In this document: piece by piece, positions 17,531 to 25,021 of the stretch
How positions within the stretch are numbered: position 1 is the stretch's first letter
Layout of the letters: every line of letters starts with the position of its first letter
Origin: Clostridia bacterium
Lineage (GTDB): Bacteria > Bacillota > Clostridia > UMGS1810
Direction: 5' to 3'
Length of the DNA: 64,000 nucleotides
NCBI GenBank assembly: GCA_017436905.1
Contig: JAFSCF010000011.1
Span: 1 to 64,000, forward strand
Translations under genes and position numbers: made by a program
Notes under the pieces: model-generated
Seen by the model: only the letters and a program-made list of their open reading frames with translations
What the model was told of the DNA's origin: nothing
Databases searched by the model: none

Positions 17531-17566
17531 GATACATTCCTCCTTTAGCATACTAATCTATTTTAG

Positions 17567-17595
17567 ATTGTAACATTAAACATATCAAATGTCAA
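17567..17595 (-). promoter_or_regulatory. Promoter of the walRK operon
   Basis: On the minus strand TTGACA (17590-17595) and TACAAT (17567-17572) are 17 bp apart, about 40 bases before the GTG start. Confidence 0.82.
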
Positions 17596-17737
17596 TTTAT
17601 ATATTATTTTGTTTGGTTTGTTTACAATATTTCTTATTTCTTGCCTTGCATATTTACAAAAAATAAAGTATAATAGAACAATATGATTGTTGGTTGTTTT
17701 GCACTTGGATATTACAACACCTTTTGGTATGCGTTTT

Positions 17738-17950
17738 TAAAAGTCGACCTATGGAAGAATTGGCAAACATATAATTTGTCCAATTCTGGAATTAGTCAAC
17801 AAGAGGGTTTCAAAGGGAGAATCTCCCTTTGAGAAATATTAAAAAACATTTTATATGTACTTTGTAGACTCACAAGTACCAAAAGTCCCGGGGGTGGATT
17901 GCTCCGGACCCCTAAAACCGCTCAGGGGTTTCACCCCTAAGAACCCTTTT
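17738..17950 (-). repeat. Interspersed repeat, copy D with core deletion
   Basis: This reverse copy keeps the terminal inverted arms of the core (GTCGAC at 17743-17748, GTCAAC at 17795-17800) but has lost all inner stems. Its core is 58 bp instead of about 191. The outer hairpins follow, with the CAAAGGGAGA-type stem of copy B. Confidence 0.82.
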
Positions 17951-18046
17951 TGATTATTTCTTTAAATAATATCCAAAACTAAAAATAATATATCTATTTG
18001 TTTAATTAAATTACTTGAAAATGTTTAATGATTGGAGAATATATAA

Positions 18047-20440
18047 ATGCAAATGTGTCAAATATGCGGGCAAAGACCTGCAATAGTTAAGGCTAAAGAC
18101 GAGCAAAGCGGCGAAGAAAAACTTTATTGTTTTGCCTGCGCCGCCAGCCACAATATACCCATCACTCCCCAAAACTGCATTGTGCCGCCGACATTCGCTA
18201 TGCCGGCAGACGCATCTTCTTTTACTGCTGCTATGCAAGATATGTTAAAGTCTATGGGCATAGATGGTGCTGCCATTGAAATTCAGGGTGATTTAAACAA
18301 TGTTGATTTAAACGAACTCGTTGAAAAGCTTCAGGGAAGTCTGGGTGAAAATCTGCCCGAAATGTTTGGCGACGAGATAGATGATGAGGACGATGAAGAA
18401 ATGCTTCCCCCTGCTGAAGGCGATGCACCAAAAAAACGTCCGAGAGGATTTATATTCGGCATAGACCCGTCTAAAATCGGTATCACACCTGATATGCAGT
18501 CACCTTTTGGCGGCGAAAGACGCTCTGTTCTGGAAAAGTATGCTGTAAACCTTTCTCAACAGGCAAAAGAGGGGCTTATAGAGCCCGTTATCGGCAGAGA
18601 TGAAGAGATTAAGCGCACTATAGAAATACTTAACAGACGCACCAAAAACAATCCCGTTTTAATTGGCTCGCCCGGTGTTGGTAAAACTGCTATTGTAGAG
18701 GGGGTTGCGCTTAAAATTGCAAGCCGTGATGTGCCTGAAAAATTGTTTAACGTACAACTGTATCAGTTAGACCTCACCTCGCTTATAAGCGGAACACAGT
18801 TTAGAGGTCAGTTCGAGGCAAGGATTGAAAAACTTGTTAAAGAATGTGCCGCCAACCCCGATATTGTACTCGTTATGGACGAGATACATTCTCTTGCATC
18901 GCTTGGTGCGTCCGAGGGTTCGCCAGGTGCAGGCAATATTTTAAAACCGGCACTGTCACGTGGTGAGATACAGATAATCGGCACAACTACTGCCGATGAG
19001 TACCGTCAGCATATAGAAAAAGACGCCGCTCTTGAGCGCCGTTTCCAACCTGTTGTGGTCGATGAGCCCACACGTGCGCAGACGATAGATATTTTAAAAG
19101 GCATCACAAACCTCTATAGTGATTTCCATAACATTACTATCGACGACGACGCTATAACAGCCGCTGTTGATTTGTCTGAAAAGTATATTTCAGACCGCTT
19201 CCAGCCTGATAACGCCATAGACGTTTTAGACGAGGCTGCAGCATCCTTAAATGCCAAAGACCCCAACTTAAACGAAATCCGTTCCCTTTATGACGAGGAC
19301 GAGGAAATTTACGAAAAACTTACTGCGTTAGAAGACGAAAATGGCAACGTAAAAGGCGAAGAATGTTACGAGGAGCACGCACATATAGTTTCACGCAGAT
19401 GCCAGATAGAGCAGGAACTTAACTGTTACCGGGCACAGCAGAAGCAAATGCGTTTAACAAGCGAGCATATTGCAGAGGTTATATCACGCAGAACGGGCAT
19501 ACCTGCTACAAGCATACACGAGTCCGACAGAACTAAACTTTTAAATCTGGAGGCTCGTCTGCACGAACGCTTAATCGGCCAGGATGCCGCAGTAACCGGC
19601 GTTGCTCAGGCAATCCGCCGCCGCAGAGCATTTAAAATGTCTGCAAAGCGCCCTGTTTCGTTTATATTTGTAGGGCCTACAGGCGTGGGTAAAACAGAAC
19701 TTGTAAAAGCGCTTGCCGAAAAACTTTTTGATGATGAAAAAATGTTTATCCGTCTTGATATGAGTGAATATATGGAAAAAGAGGCGGTTTCAAAATTAAT
19801 CGGCGCACCTCCCGGATATATCGGTTACGAGGAGGGCGGTCAACTGACCGAAAAAGTCCGTCTTAAACCATACTCGGTAATTTTGCTTGACGAAATAGAA
19901 AAAGCGCACGCAGATGTGTTTAATATTCTGTTGCAGATACTCGACGACGGCAGACTTACCGACAGTCACGGCAAAGTGGTTAATTTTGAAAATACAATTA
20001 TTATAATGACCTCAAACACAGGAACACGCTCGTCGTCTATGGGCTTCGGCGGTGCAGAGGGCGGCAAGATAAGCACAAATGTTGATGCCGCACTTAAAGA
20101 AACTTTCCGTCCCGAATTTTTAAACCGTGTTGACGAGATAGTTGAGTTTAAATCGCTTACAACAGATGAACTCAAGCAGATTGCAGACCTTATGCTTAAA
20201 GATATCACATCAGAGGTAACTGCACTCGGTGCAACACTCAATATAACCGAAAATGCTAAAAACGCCATAGTAACTGAGGGGTATATCTATAAATACGGTG
20301 CACGTCCTATGCGCAGAACTATCCAGAACTTTATAGAAAACCCAATCGCCGAAATGGCAATCGCAGGCGATATCCGTGTTGGCAGTACCATTACTGTAGA
20401 TACAGACGAAAACGGCAAGATAAAATGTGAAATAAGATAA
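18047..20440 (+). CDS. clpE: Zinc-finger Clp ATPase, ClpE-like
   Basis: This 797-residue AAA+ unfoldase has two ATPase modules: GSPGVGKTA near residue 207 with DEIHSLA near 278, and GPTGVGKTE near 542 with LLDEIEKAH. Instead of the usual Clp N-domain it has a four-cysteine zinc finger (C4-x2-C7 and C28-x2-C31), the hallmark of ClpE, then a long acidic linker with [16 protein letters not shown]. The middle coiled segment (residues about 420-475) is of the short M-domain type that binds McsB-like adaptors. It would feed ClpP. No ctsR or mcsAB genes are adjacent. ATG 18047 has GGAG 9 bases upstream. Confidence 0.88.
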   Translation: MQMCQICGQRPAIVKAKDEQSGEEKLYCFACAASHNIPITPQNCIVPPTFAMPADASSFTAAMQDMLKSMGIDGAAIEIQGDLNNVDLNELVEKLQGSLGENLPEMFGDEIDDEDDEEMLPPAEGDAPKKRPRGFIFGIDPSKIGITPDMQSPFGGERRSVLEKYAVNLSQQAKEGLIEPVIGRDEEIKRTIEILNRRTKNNPVLIGSPGVGKTAIVEGVALKIASRDVPEKLFNVQLYQLDLTSLISGTQFRGQFEARIEKLVKECAANPDIVLVMDEIHSLASLGASEGSPGAGNILKPALSRGEIQIIGTTTADEYRQHIEKDAALERRFQPVVVDEPTRAQTIDILKGITNLYSDFHNITIDDDAITAAVDLSEKYISDRFQPDNAIDVLDEAAASLNAKDPNLNEIRSLYDEDEEIYEKLTALEDENGNVKGEECYEEHAHIVSRRCQIEQELNCYRAQQKQMRLTSEHIAEVISRRTGIPATSIHESDRTKLLNLEARLHERLIGQDAAVTGVAQAIRRRRAFKMSAKRPVSFIFVGPTGVGKTELVKALAEKLFDDEKMFIRLDMSEYMEKEAVSKLIGAPPGYIGYEEGGQLTEKVRLKPYSVILLDEIEKAHADVFNILLQILDDGRLTDSHGKVVNFENTIIIMTSNTGTRSSSMGFGGAEGGKISTNVDAALKETFRPEFLNRVDEIVEFKSLTTDELKQIADLMLKDITSEVTALGATLNITENAKNAIVTEGYIYKYGARPMRRTIQNFIENPIAEMAIAGDIRVGSTITVDTDENGKIKCEIR

Positions 20441-20469
20441 AAAGATGCGTCGTATGACGCATCTTTTTT
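20439..20469. terminator. Bidirectional terminator, clpE/thiT
   Basis: AAAAAGATGCGTC pairs with GACGCATCTTTTT around a GTAT loop. It serves clpE on the plus strand and thiT on the minus strand. Confidence 0.88.
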
Positions 20470-21038
20470 CAGTCTTTTAACTTTTCTATAATTGGTGCCA
20501 TAAAGGCGAGCGCAACTGCGGTAATGATAATTTCAGGTATCATATACGAGCCGTTATAGGCAAGAGAATATGCCAGCACGCTCTGGCCTTCTTCTGCATA
20601 CACTCCCCATATTAAAATGCCCGAAAGTATATGGCACACATAGCGCAAAAATGAAACTAAAGCGCCCGACGCAGGTATTGCCCATTTTTTTCTGCCGAGT
20701 ATTTTGTAAAACCCGCCTGCAAAGCCAAGCACACCGAATGCGGCTATATAGTCTAAAAAGATTACAAGGAAGAAGTTAAGCATTGTTTGTGTCGGTGGCG
20801 GATAAAAGCCCGTCATCATCTGTATCAACGAATAAACTACTGCAGACAGCACACCCCAGCGGCAACCAAGAATTACCGACACCGCAACCACAGGCACCAT
20901 AGATGCCAACGTTATCGAGCCTCCCTGAAGCCATGGCGCAGGTATAATTTTGGAAATCATCGCCAACACGGTTGACATCGCAACCATAATGGCGGATATT
21001 GTTATTTTTTTAGTTTTTGTCATATTATTTACCTCCAT
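20469..21038 (-). CDS. thiT: Thiamine ECF transporter substrate-binding subunit
   Basis: The 189-residue protein is strongly hydrophobic with about six membrane helices and matches ThiT/YuaJ: a helix-1 region with PAPWLQGGSITLASMVP, a GFYPPPTQTMLNFFLD-like stretch, and conserved aromatic residues that hold thiamine. It works with a shared energising module encoded elsewhere. A TPP riboswitch and terminator lie just upstream on the same strand, which supports the substrate. ATG 21038 or 21023 are both possible; GGAGG-like bases lie before the former. Confidence 0.92.
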   Translation of the reverse strand: MEVNNMTKTKKITISAIMVAMSTVLAMISKIIPAPWLQGGSITLASMVPVVAVSVILGCRWGVLSAVVYSLIQMMTGFYPPPTQTMLNFFLVIFLDYIAAFGVLGFAGGFYKILGRKKWAIPASGALVSFLRYVCHILSGILIWGVYAEEGQSVLAYSLAYNGSYMIPEIIITAVALAFMAPIIEKLKD

Positions 21039-21069
21039 TTTATTAAAAAGCCTGCAGGACTTTTTTTAA

Positions 21070-21098
21070 CAAAAAAAGCAATCCCAAACGGATTGCCT
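21070..21098 (-). terminator. Attenuator terminator of the TPP riboswitch
   Basis: On the minus strand GCAATCC/GGGATTGC with a short loop is followed by seven T residues. It lies between the riboswitch and the thiT start, as expected for TPP-dependent premature termination. Confidence 0.88.
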
Positions 21099-21125
21099 TA
21101 AAATCATATAAATATACTATTGCAA

Positions 21126-21212
21126 TATATTTCCTACGACGGCATTATCCGTATCAGGTCAATGGGTCGGAACTCACAATTCCCTCTCAGCCTTTAATAA
21201 AAGCTCCCCAAA
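21126..21212 (-). ncRNA. TPP riboswitch (THI element)
   Basis: The minus strand reads GGGGAGC, then GGCTGAGAGGG, then GACCCATTGACCTGAT, then GGATAATGCCGTCGTAGGAA. These are the conserved P2/J3-2/P4-P5 blocks of the thiamine pyrophosphate aptamer. The aptamer, terminator and thiT lie in order. Confidence 0.96.
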
Positions 21213-21227
21213 TATTTAATTTTCTTT

Positions 21228-21256
21228 AGTATAACACGTGGCAGAAAAATTGTCAA
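21228..21256 (-). promoter_or_regulatory. Promoter of the thiT riboswitch transcript
   Basis: On the minus strand TTGACA (21251-21256) and TATACT (21228-21233) have a 17-bp spacer, just upstream of the aptamer. Confidence 0.85.
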
Positions 21257-21268
21257 TATATGTTTGTA

Positions 21269-21297
21269 TTGATTTTTTGTCAGAACGATGATATAAT
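21269..21297 (+). promoter_or_regulatory. Promoter of the small Cys-rich protein gene
   Basis: TTGATT (21269-21274) and TATAAT (21292-21297) are 17 bp apart. This promoter is divergent from that of thiT. Confidence 0.8.
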
Positions 21298-21322
21298 TCA
21301 AATAATCTAAGGAGTGAAATTT

Positions 21323-21508
21323 ATGCCTAAACAAAAAATATCTCAATGCGAAAGTTGCGCATATTTCGATTATGACGAAGAATACGACTGCTACGTGTGT
21401 ACTATGAATTTAGACGAGGACGACTATGCGTCGTTTATGGGCGGGCACAATTCCTGCCCGTACTATCATTTTTATGATGAGTACAGCATTGTAAGAAAAC
21501 AGAATTAA
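21323..21508 (+). CDS. Small cysteine-rich protein, DUF6472-like
   Basis: The 61-residue acidic protein has CESCAYFDYDEEYDCYVC at residues 8-25, then NLDEDDYASFMGG and NSCPYY, ending DEYSIVRKQN. The four to five cysteines could bind zinc. I recall this pattern as the clostridial DUF6472 family; its function is unknown. AAGGAG lies 8 bases before ATG 21323, and it has its own promoter and terminator, so it is a single-gene unit. Confidence 0.82.
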   Translation: MPKQKISQCESCAYFDYDEEYDCYVCTMNLDEDDYASFMGGHNSCPYYHFYDEYSIVRKQN

Positions 21509-21535
21509 AAAAACCACGGTTTTCCGTGGCTTTTA
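21507..21535. terminator. Bidirectional terminator
   Basis: AAAACCACGG/CCGTGGCTTTT with a TTTT loop lies between the small Cys-rich gene and ribF, which converge here. Confidence 0.85.
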
Positions 21536-22417
21536 AAGTTTACCAAATACCCGAACAGTTTCCTCTTTATCAGCAGAAATCTGTTTTTTTAATTCGTCAA
21601 TATTTTTAAATGCTTTCTCTACGCGCAGTTTTTCAATAAATTTTACTGTTATACACTTGCCGTACAAATCACCGCCGAAGCCTATTATATGGGTTTCGGC
21701 TTTTATTTTGTTGTCGCTGTCAACAGTGGGGTTTGCGCCTATGTTTGTTATGGCGGGATATGTTTTGCCGTCGATTTCCACTTTTGTTGCATATACGCCT
21801 ACTTGAGGAAGTAAAAATATGTTTTCCGTGCTCATATTAATTGTCGGAAAGCCCATTTCTCTGCCGAGTTTTTTGCCCTGCATAACTTCGGATGTGATTC
21901 CAAAAAATCTTCCCGTCATAAGATGAGCAGATTTTACATCACCGTTTTTAATGCTCTCTCGTATTCTGGTACTGCTTATAGGCTCGTTTTCAAAAAGGAC
22001 GGGCTCGGCAATCGTTACGCCTATTCCCTCTTTTTTGCACAACTGCTCCATTTGTGATGCATCGCCTGCCCTGTCTTTGCCAAAACGGAAATTGAAACCG
22101 ACTATAACGTGCTTTGCAGAGAAGTCGTTTTTTAATATGCGAACGAATTCTTCAGGCGTTGTGGCTTTGAACTCGTCAGTAAATGGCTGACAGTAAATAT
22201 TTTCAATGCCGTTTTGGTATAAAAGATTATTTTTCTCGTCATCGTCTGTTATGGCATATCTTCCGCTTGGAAAAGTGTATGCAAGCGGTGCAAGATTTTT
22301 AATTTCGCAAATATCAAGAGCCAACTCCAAAAGGTGCTGATGCCCTTTGTGTACGCCGTCAAATTTGCCTATAACAACGGCTGACGGCATAGAGAATTTT
22401 CTGTTTTGTAAAATCAT
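21533..22417 (-). CDS. ribF: Bifunctional riboflavin kinase/FAD synthetase
   Basis: RibF makes FMN and then FAD. The N-terminal adenylyltransferase domain shows GKFDGVHKGHQ near residue 17 and ISSTRIRESI near 155. The C-terminal flavokinase domain has GREMGFPTINM near 190 and TNIGANPTVD near 222. The 294 residues are normal. It lies 3 bases behind truB, its usual partner, at the end of the nusA-infB superoperon. Confidence 0.95.
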   Translation of the reverse strand: MILQNRKFSMPSAVVIGKFDGVHKGHQHLLELALDICEIKNLAPLAYTFPSGRYAITDDDEKNNLLYQNGIENIYCQPFTDEFKATTPEEFVRILKNDFSAKHVIVGFNFRFGKDRAGDASQMEQLCKKEGIGVTIAEPVLFENEPISSTRIRESIKNGDVKSAHLMTGRFFGITSEVMQGKKLGREMGFPTINMSTENIFLLPQVGVYATKVEIDGKTYPAITNIGANPTVDSDNKIKAETHIIGFGGDLYGKCITVKFIEKLRVEKAFKNIDELKKQISADKEETVRVFGKL

Positions 22418-22420
22418 TTT

Positions 22421-23296
22421 TCAGTTACCTGCATAAAAATTTTTAACTATCTTTAAGATGTTGTTTTCCACCTTGCCAACACACAGAAAATCGCCTTGGC
22501 TTCCGTACACTCTGTACTGTCCGTCTGCAAGGTCGGTTTCTAAAAACATTCCGTTTAATATCTGTGCGGTGCGTTTTTGGTCAAGATGTATTTCGGGCAA
22601 ATTCGCAAATACGGCGTCCGTTGGTATAATAAGGTTTTTGATATCGCCACCTTCGGCGATTGCACGTATTTCGTCAAGTGTTTTTGCGTTGGACAGGTCG
22701 AACATAGCCGATTTTGTTCGGACTAATGCCGTCATTGTTGCACCTACGCCGAGGGATTCGCCTATATCTGCGCATAATGTGCGTATATACGTGCCTTTTG
22801 AGCAAGATACACGCATAGAGAATTCGCCGTTTTCAAAATCGCTTATGCCAATGCTGTGTATGGTTACAGTACGGCTTTTGCGCTCCACCTCAATGCCGCT
22901 GCGTGCGTATTCGTAAAGTTTTTTGCCGCCAATTTTAACGGCTGAATACATTGGCGGAGTCTGGCTGATTTCGCCGACAAACTTTTTCGCGGCATCTATT
23001 ACCATATCCTCTGTTATATGCGAGCAGTCGGATTCTGTTAAAACTTCGCCCCATATATCTTGTGTGTCGGTAGTTATGCCGAGGCGCACCCGTGCTATGT
23101 ATTCTTTGTCAGAGCACATAAGCATATCGCTTACTTTTGTGCCCTTTCCTACGCAAATAGGAAGCACACCCGTCGCCTGTGGGTCAAGCGTACCTGTATG
23201 ACCCACTTTTTTTGTGCCGAGTATTTTGCGCATTACGGCAACCACGTCGTGCGAGGTGAAGTCCTGCTCTTTATTTACTATTATAATTCCGTTAAT
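22421..23296 (-). CDS. truB: tRNA pseudouridine(55) synthase, probable ATT start
   Basis: TruB makes pseudouridine 55 in the T-loop of tRNA. The catalytic motif GHTGTLDPQATGVLPI is near residue 35, with YSAVKIGGKKLYEYAR near 110 and KGTYIRTL near 165. Family members start NGIIIVNK after Met; here that Met position is ATT (23294-23296), preceded by GAGGTGAT at ideal spacing. GTG 23303-23305 is the only canonical start nearby but lies inside that ribosome site. Frames reaching to 23422 read through the repeat and are not part of the protein. With the ATT start it has 291 residues. Confidence 0.9.
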   Translation of the reverse strand: MNGIIIVNKEQDFTSHDVVAVMRKILGTKKVGHTGTLDPQATGVLPICVGKGTKVSDMLMCSDKEYIARVRLGITTDTQDIWGEVLTESDCSHITEDMVIDAAKKFVGEISQTPPMYSAVKIGGKKLYEYARSGIEVERKSRTVTIHSIGISDFENGEFSMRVSCSKGTYIRTLCADIGESLGVGATMTALVRTKSAMFDLSNAKTLDEIRAIAEGGDIKNLIIPTDAVFANLPEIHLDQKRTAQILNGMFLETDLADGQYRVYGSQGDFLCVGKVENNILKIVKNFYAGN

Positions 23297-23307
23297 GAGT
23301 ATCACCT

Positions 23308-23553
23308 CTTTATGTACTTTTGTGACCAAAAGTACCAAAAGTCCCGGGGGTTCAGATTCCCCCGGACCCCTAAAACTGTTCAGGGGTTTCACCCCTAAAA
23401 ACCCCTTTGGGTTAGCACGCATAAAATAAGTTTTTATTGCGTGCGGTGGTTAAAGGTAAAAAGCAATGAACATATAATTTGTCCAATTCTGTAATCAGTC
23501 GACAAGGGGGTTGCCAAGGGGGAAGCCCCCTTGGAGAATCTTTAATTTTAAAA
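23308..23553 (-). repeat. Interspersed repeat, copy E (half core)
   Basis: Reverse orientation. The hairpin modules lie at 23308-23400. Only half of the core follows (from about 23412 to GTCGAC at 23498-23503), with the GCACGCATAAAA stem intact, then the CCAAGGGGG-type hairpin. It separates nrnA from truB inside an otherwise conserved operon and supplies the leader of truB. Confidence 0.83.
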
Positions 23554-23567
23554 ATAAATTTTTATAA

Positions 23568-23600
23568 CGGGACGTCGTGAACGCCGTCCCCTACAATGTT
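23568..23600. repeat. Short GGGACG...CGTCCCCTACAA hairpin repeat
   Basis: GGGACG(T)CG/CG(C)CGTCCC with a TGAA loop is followed by CTACAA. The same design (GGGACGAT/ATCGTCCCCTACAA) recurs at 44227-44254. I recognise this as a type of short repeat scattered in clostridial genomes. Confidence 0.65.
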
Positions 23601-23627
23601 CCCATACATTTATGCAGACAACCAGAC

Positions 23628-23700
23628 CCCTAAAACCGCTTAGGGGTTCCCCCTAAGACCCCCTTAAAAACCATAAACCAAAATGGCTTCGTAGCCATCT
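23628..23700 (-). repeat. Interspersed repeat, end fragment
   Basis: This fragment has the CCTAAAACCGCTTAGGGG hairpin, AAAACCATAAACC and the terminal GGCTTCGTAGCC. It is the outer end of the repeat family without a core. Confidence 0.75.
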
Positions 23701-23714
23701 GCTTAAATGTAAAT

Positions 23715-24668
23715 TCAAATCACTTTTTCAATTTCTTTAAGTATTGTTTCTTTCGCTTCGTCAAGGCAGCATTTAAGCGTTATTCCTGCGGCACGCATAT
23801 GTCCTCCTCCGCCAAGCGAAGCGGCAATCTGCGAAACGTCCACGCTCTCGCCAGAGCGCAGGCTTATCTTAACCTCGTCACCACGTTTTTTAAGGAACAC
23901 GCCAACCTCTACTCCTTCTATACTTCTTGGCAGATTTGTTATAAAATCCACCTCGTCAAAACGCATATTCTTGCTTTCTAACAGTTCGTCAGTTACATAG
24001 ATAACAGCAACTTTGCCGTTAAAGTGCATTGTGAGTGTAGACGTTATATCGCCCACTATATCAATCTGCTTTTTTGTGTAAGTGTCAAATAAATTTTTAA
24101 ATATCAACGCACTTTCAACACCGTTTTCCAAAAGGGAAGCACCAGCACGCATTGTACGTGCCGTGGTTGACGAATACTTAAATCCGCCCGTATCGGAAAC
24201 TATTGCCGTGTAGATGGCATCTGCCATTTCGCCGATAGGGGTTATACCTATAATATCTGCTGCAAGATAGTATATAATCTCGCCTGCAGCAGCGGCATCG
24301 GGAATAACCGCATTAACCTTTGCAAAACCGGTGTTTGTGCGGTGATGGTCTATGCAGGCGGTGCGTTCTGCTGCGGCGAATTCTTCGCTTTTTGTGGAAA
24401 GCCTGTCCGCCCCTGCGCAGTCAATCGCTATATATGCGTCAAATTGCTGCCCGTCTTTGGCAGAGCAGGAGTTGTTCCATATAAATTTAAGGTGGTGCGG
24501 AACATCTTCGCTGTTTATGCAAACATCGGCACACTTGCCGAGTTTGCGCAACATATACCACATACCAAGGCACGAGCCGACGCAGTCGCCATCAGGGTTT
24601 GCGTGCCCGATGATGGCGAAGTTGTCGTTATCTTCGATGAATTTTTTAATTTCATTTAAACTCATCAT
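23715..24668 (-). CDS. nrnA: DHH-family phosphoesterase NrnA (nanoRNase/pAp phosphatase)
   Basis: NrnA degrades oligoribonucleotides of two to five bases and dephosphorylates pAp. The DHH domain has GHANPDGDCVGS near residue 19, AIDCAGADR near 80 and CIDHHRTNTGFA near 105; the DHHA1 domain ends with GGGGHMRAAG near 290. The 317 residues are normal. Its start overlaps the rbfA stop (ATGATGA), the usual coupling in the nusA operon. ATG 24665 is an alternative. Confidence 0.93.
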   Translation of the reverse strand: MMSLNEIKKFIEDNDNFAIIGHANPDGDCVGSCLGMWYMLRKLGKCADVCINSEDVPHHLKFIWNNSCSAKDGQQFDAYIAIDCAGADRLSTKSEEFAAAERTACIDHHRTNTGFAKVNAVIPDAAAAGEIIYYLAADIIGITPIGEMADAIYTAIVSDTGGFKYSSTTARTMRAGASLLENGVESALIFKNLFDTYTKKQIDIVGDITSTLTMHFNGKVAVIYVTDELLESKNMRFDEVDFITNLPRSIEGVEVGVFLKKRGDEVKISLRSGESVDVSQIAASLGGGGHMRAAGITLKCCLDEAKETILKEIEKVI

Positions 24669-25015
24669 ACTTTTCCCTCGTTAATTTTATGAATTAAATC
24701 GTTTATGTGCATACCGTAGTCTACAGAACGGTCAAGCACGAAAGTGAAGTCCGGAGTTATGCGCAAGTTAAGGCGTGCAGAGATTTCACGGCGGATATAG
24801 CCGGAAGCACTTTTAAGTGCTTTTAGTGCCGCCTCTTTTTCCTCTTCTGTGCCCATAACGGAGATATGCGCCTTTGCGTATTTTAAATCTTTGGTAACGT
24901 CTACCGCCACCACAGATGTCATAGCAGGAATACGTGGGTCTTTAAGCGTGCGGATAACCGCCGCCAACTCACGCAGGACTTCTTCTTTAATTCTATCTAA
25001 TCTGTTGTTAGCCAT
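24665..25015 (-). CDS. rbfA: 30S ribosome-binding factor A
   Basis: RbfA helps mature the 16S rRNA 5' end in the 30S subunit. The 116-residue protein has the KH-like fold with RLDRIKEEVLRELAAVI at the N-terminus, VDVTKDLKYAKAHISVMG in the middle and RITPDFTFVLDRSVDYG near the end. It lies 6 bases behind infB, its standard position. Confidence 0.95.
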   Translation of the reverse strand: MANNRLDRIKEEVLRELAAVIRTLKDPRIPAMTSVVAVDVTKDLKYAKAHISVMGTEEEKEAALKALKSASGYIRREISARLNLRITPDFTFVLDRSVDYGMHINDLIHKINEGKV

Positions 25016-25021
25016 TTATAT

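Noticed and set aside
23297-23422. N-terminal extension of TruB starting at 23422
   Set aside because: The added residues are a translation of the interspersed repeat and have no counterpart in the family.
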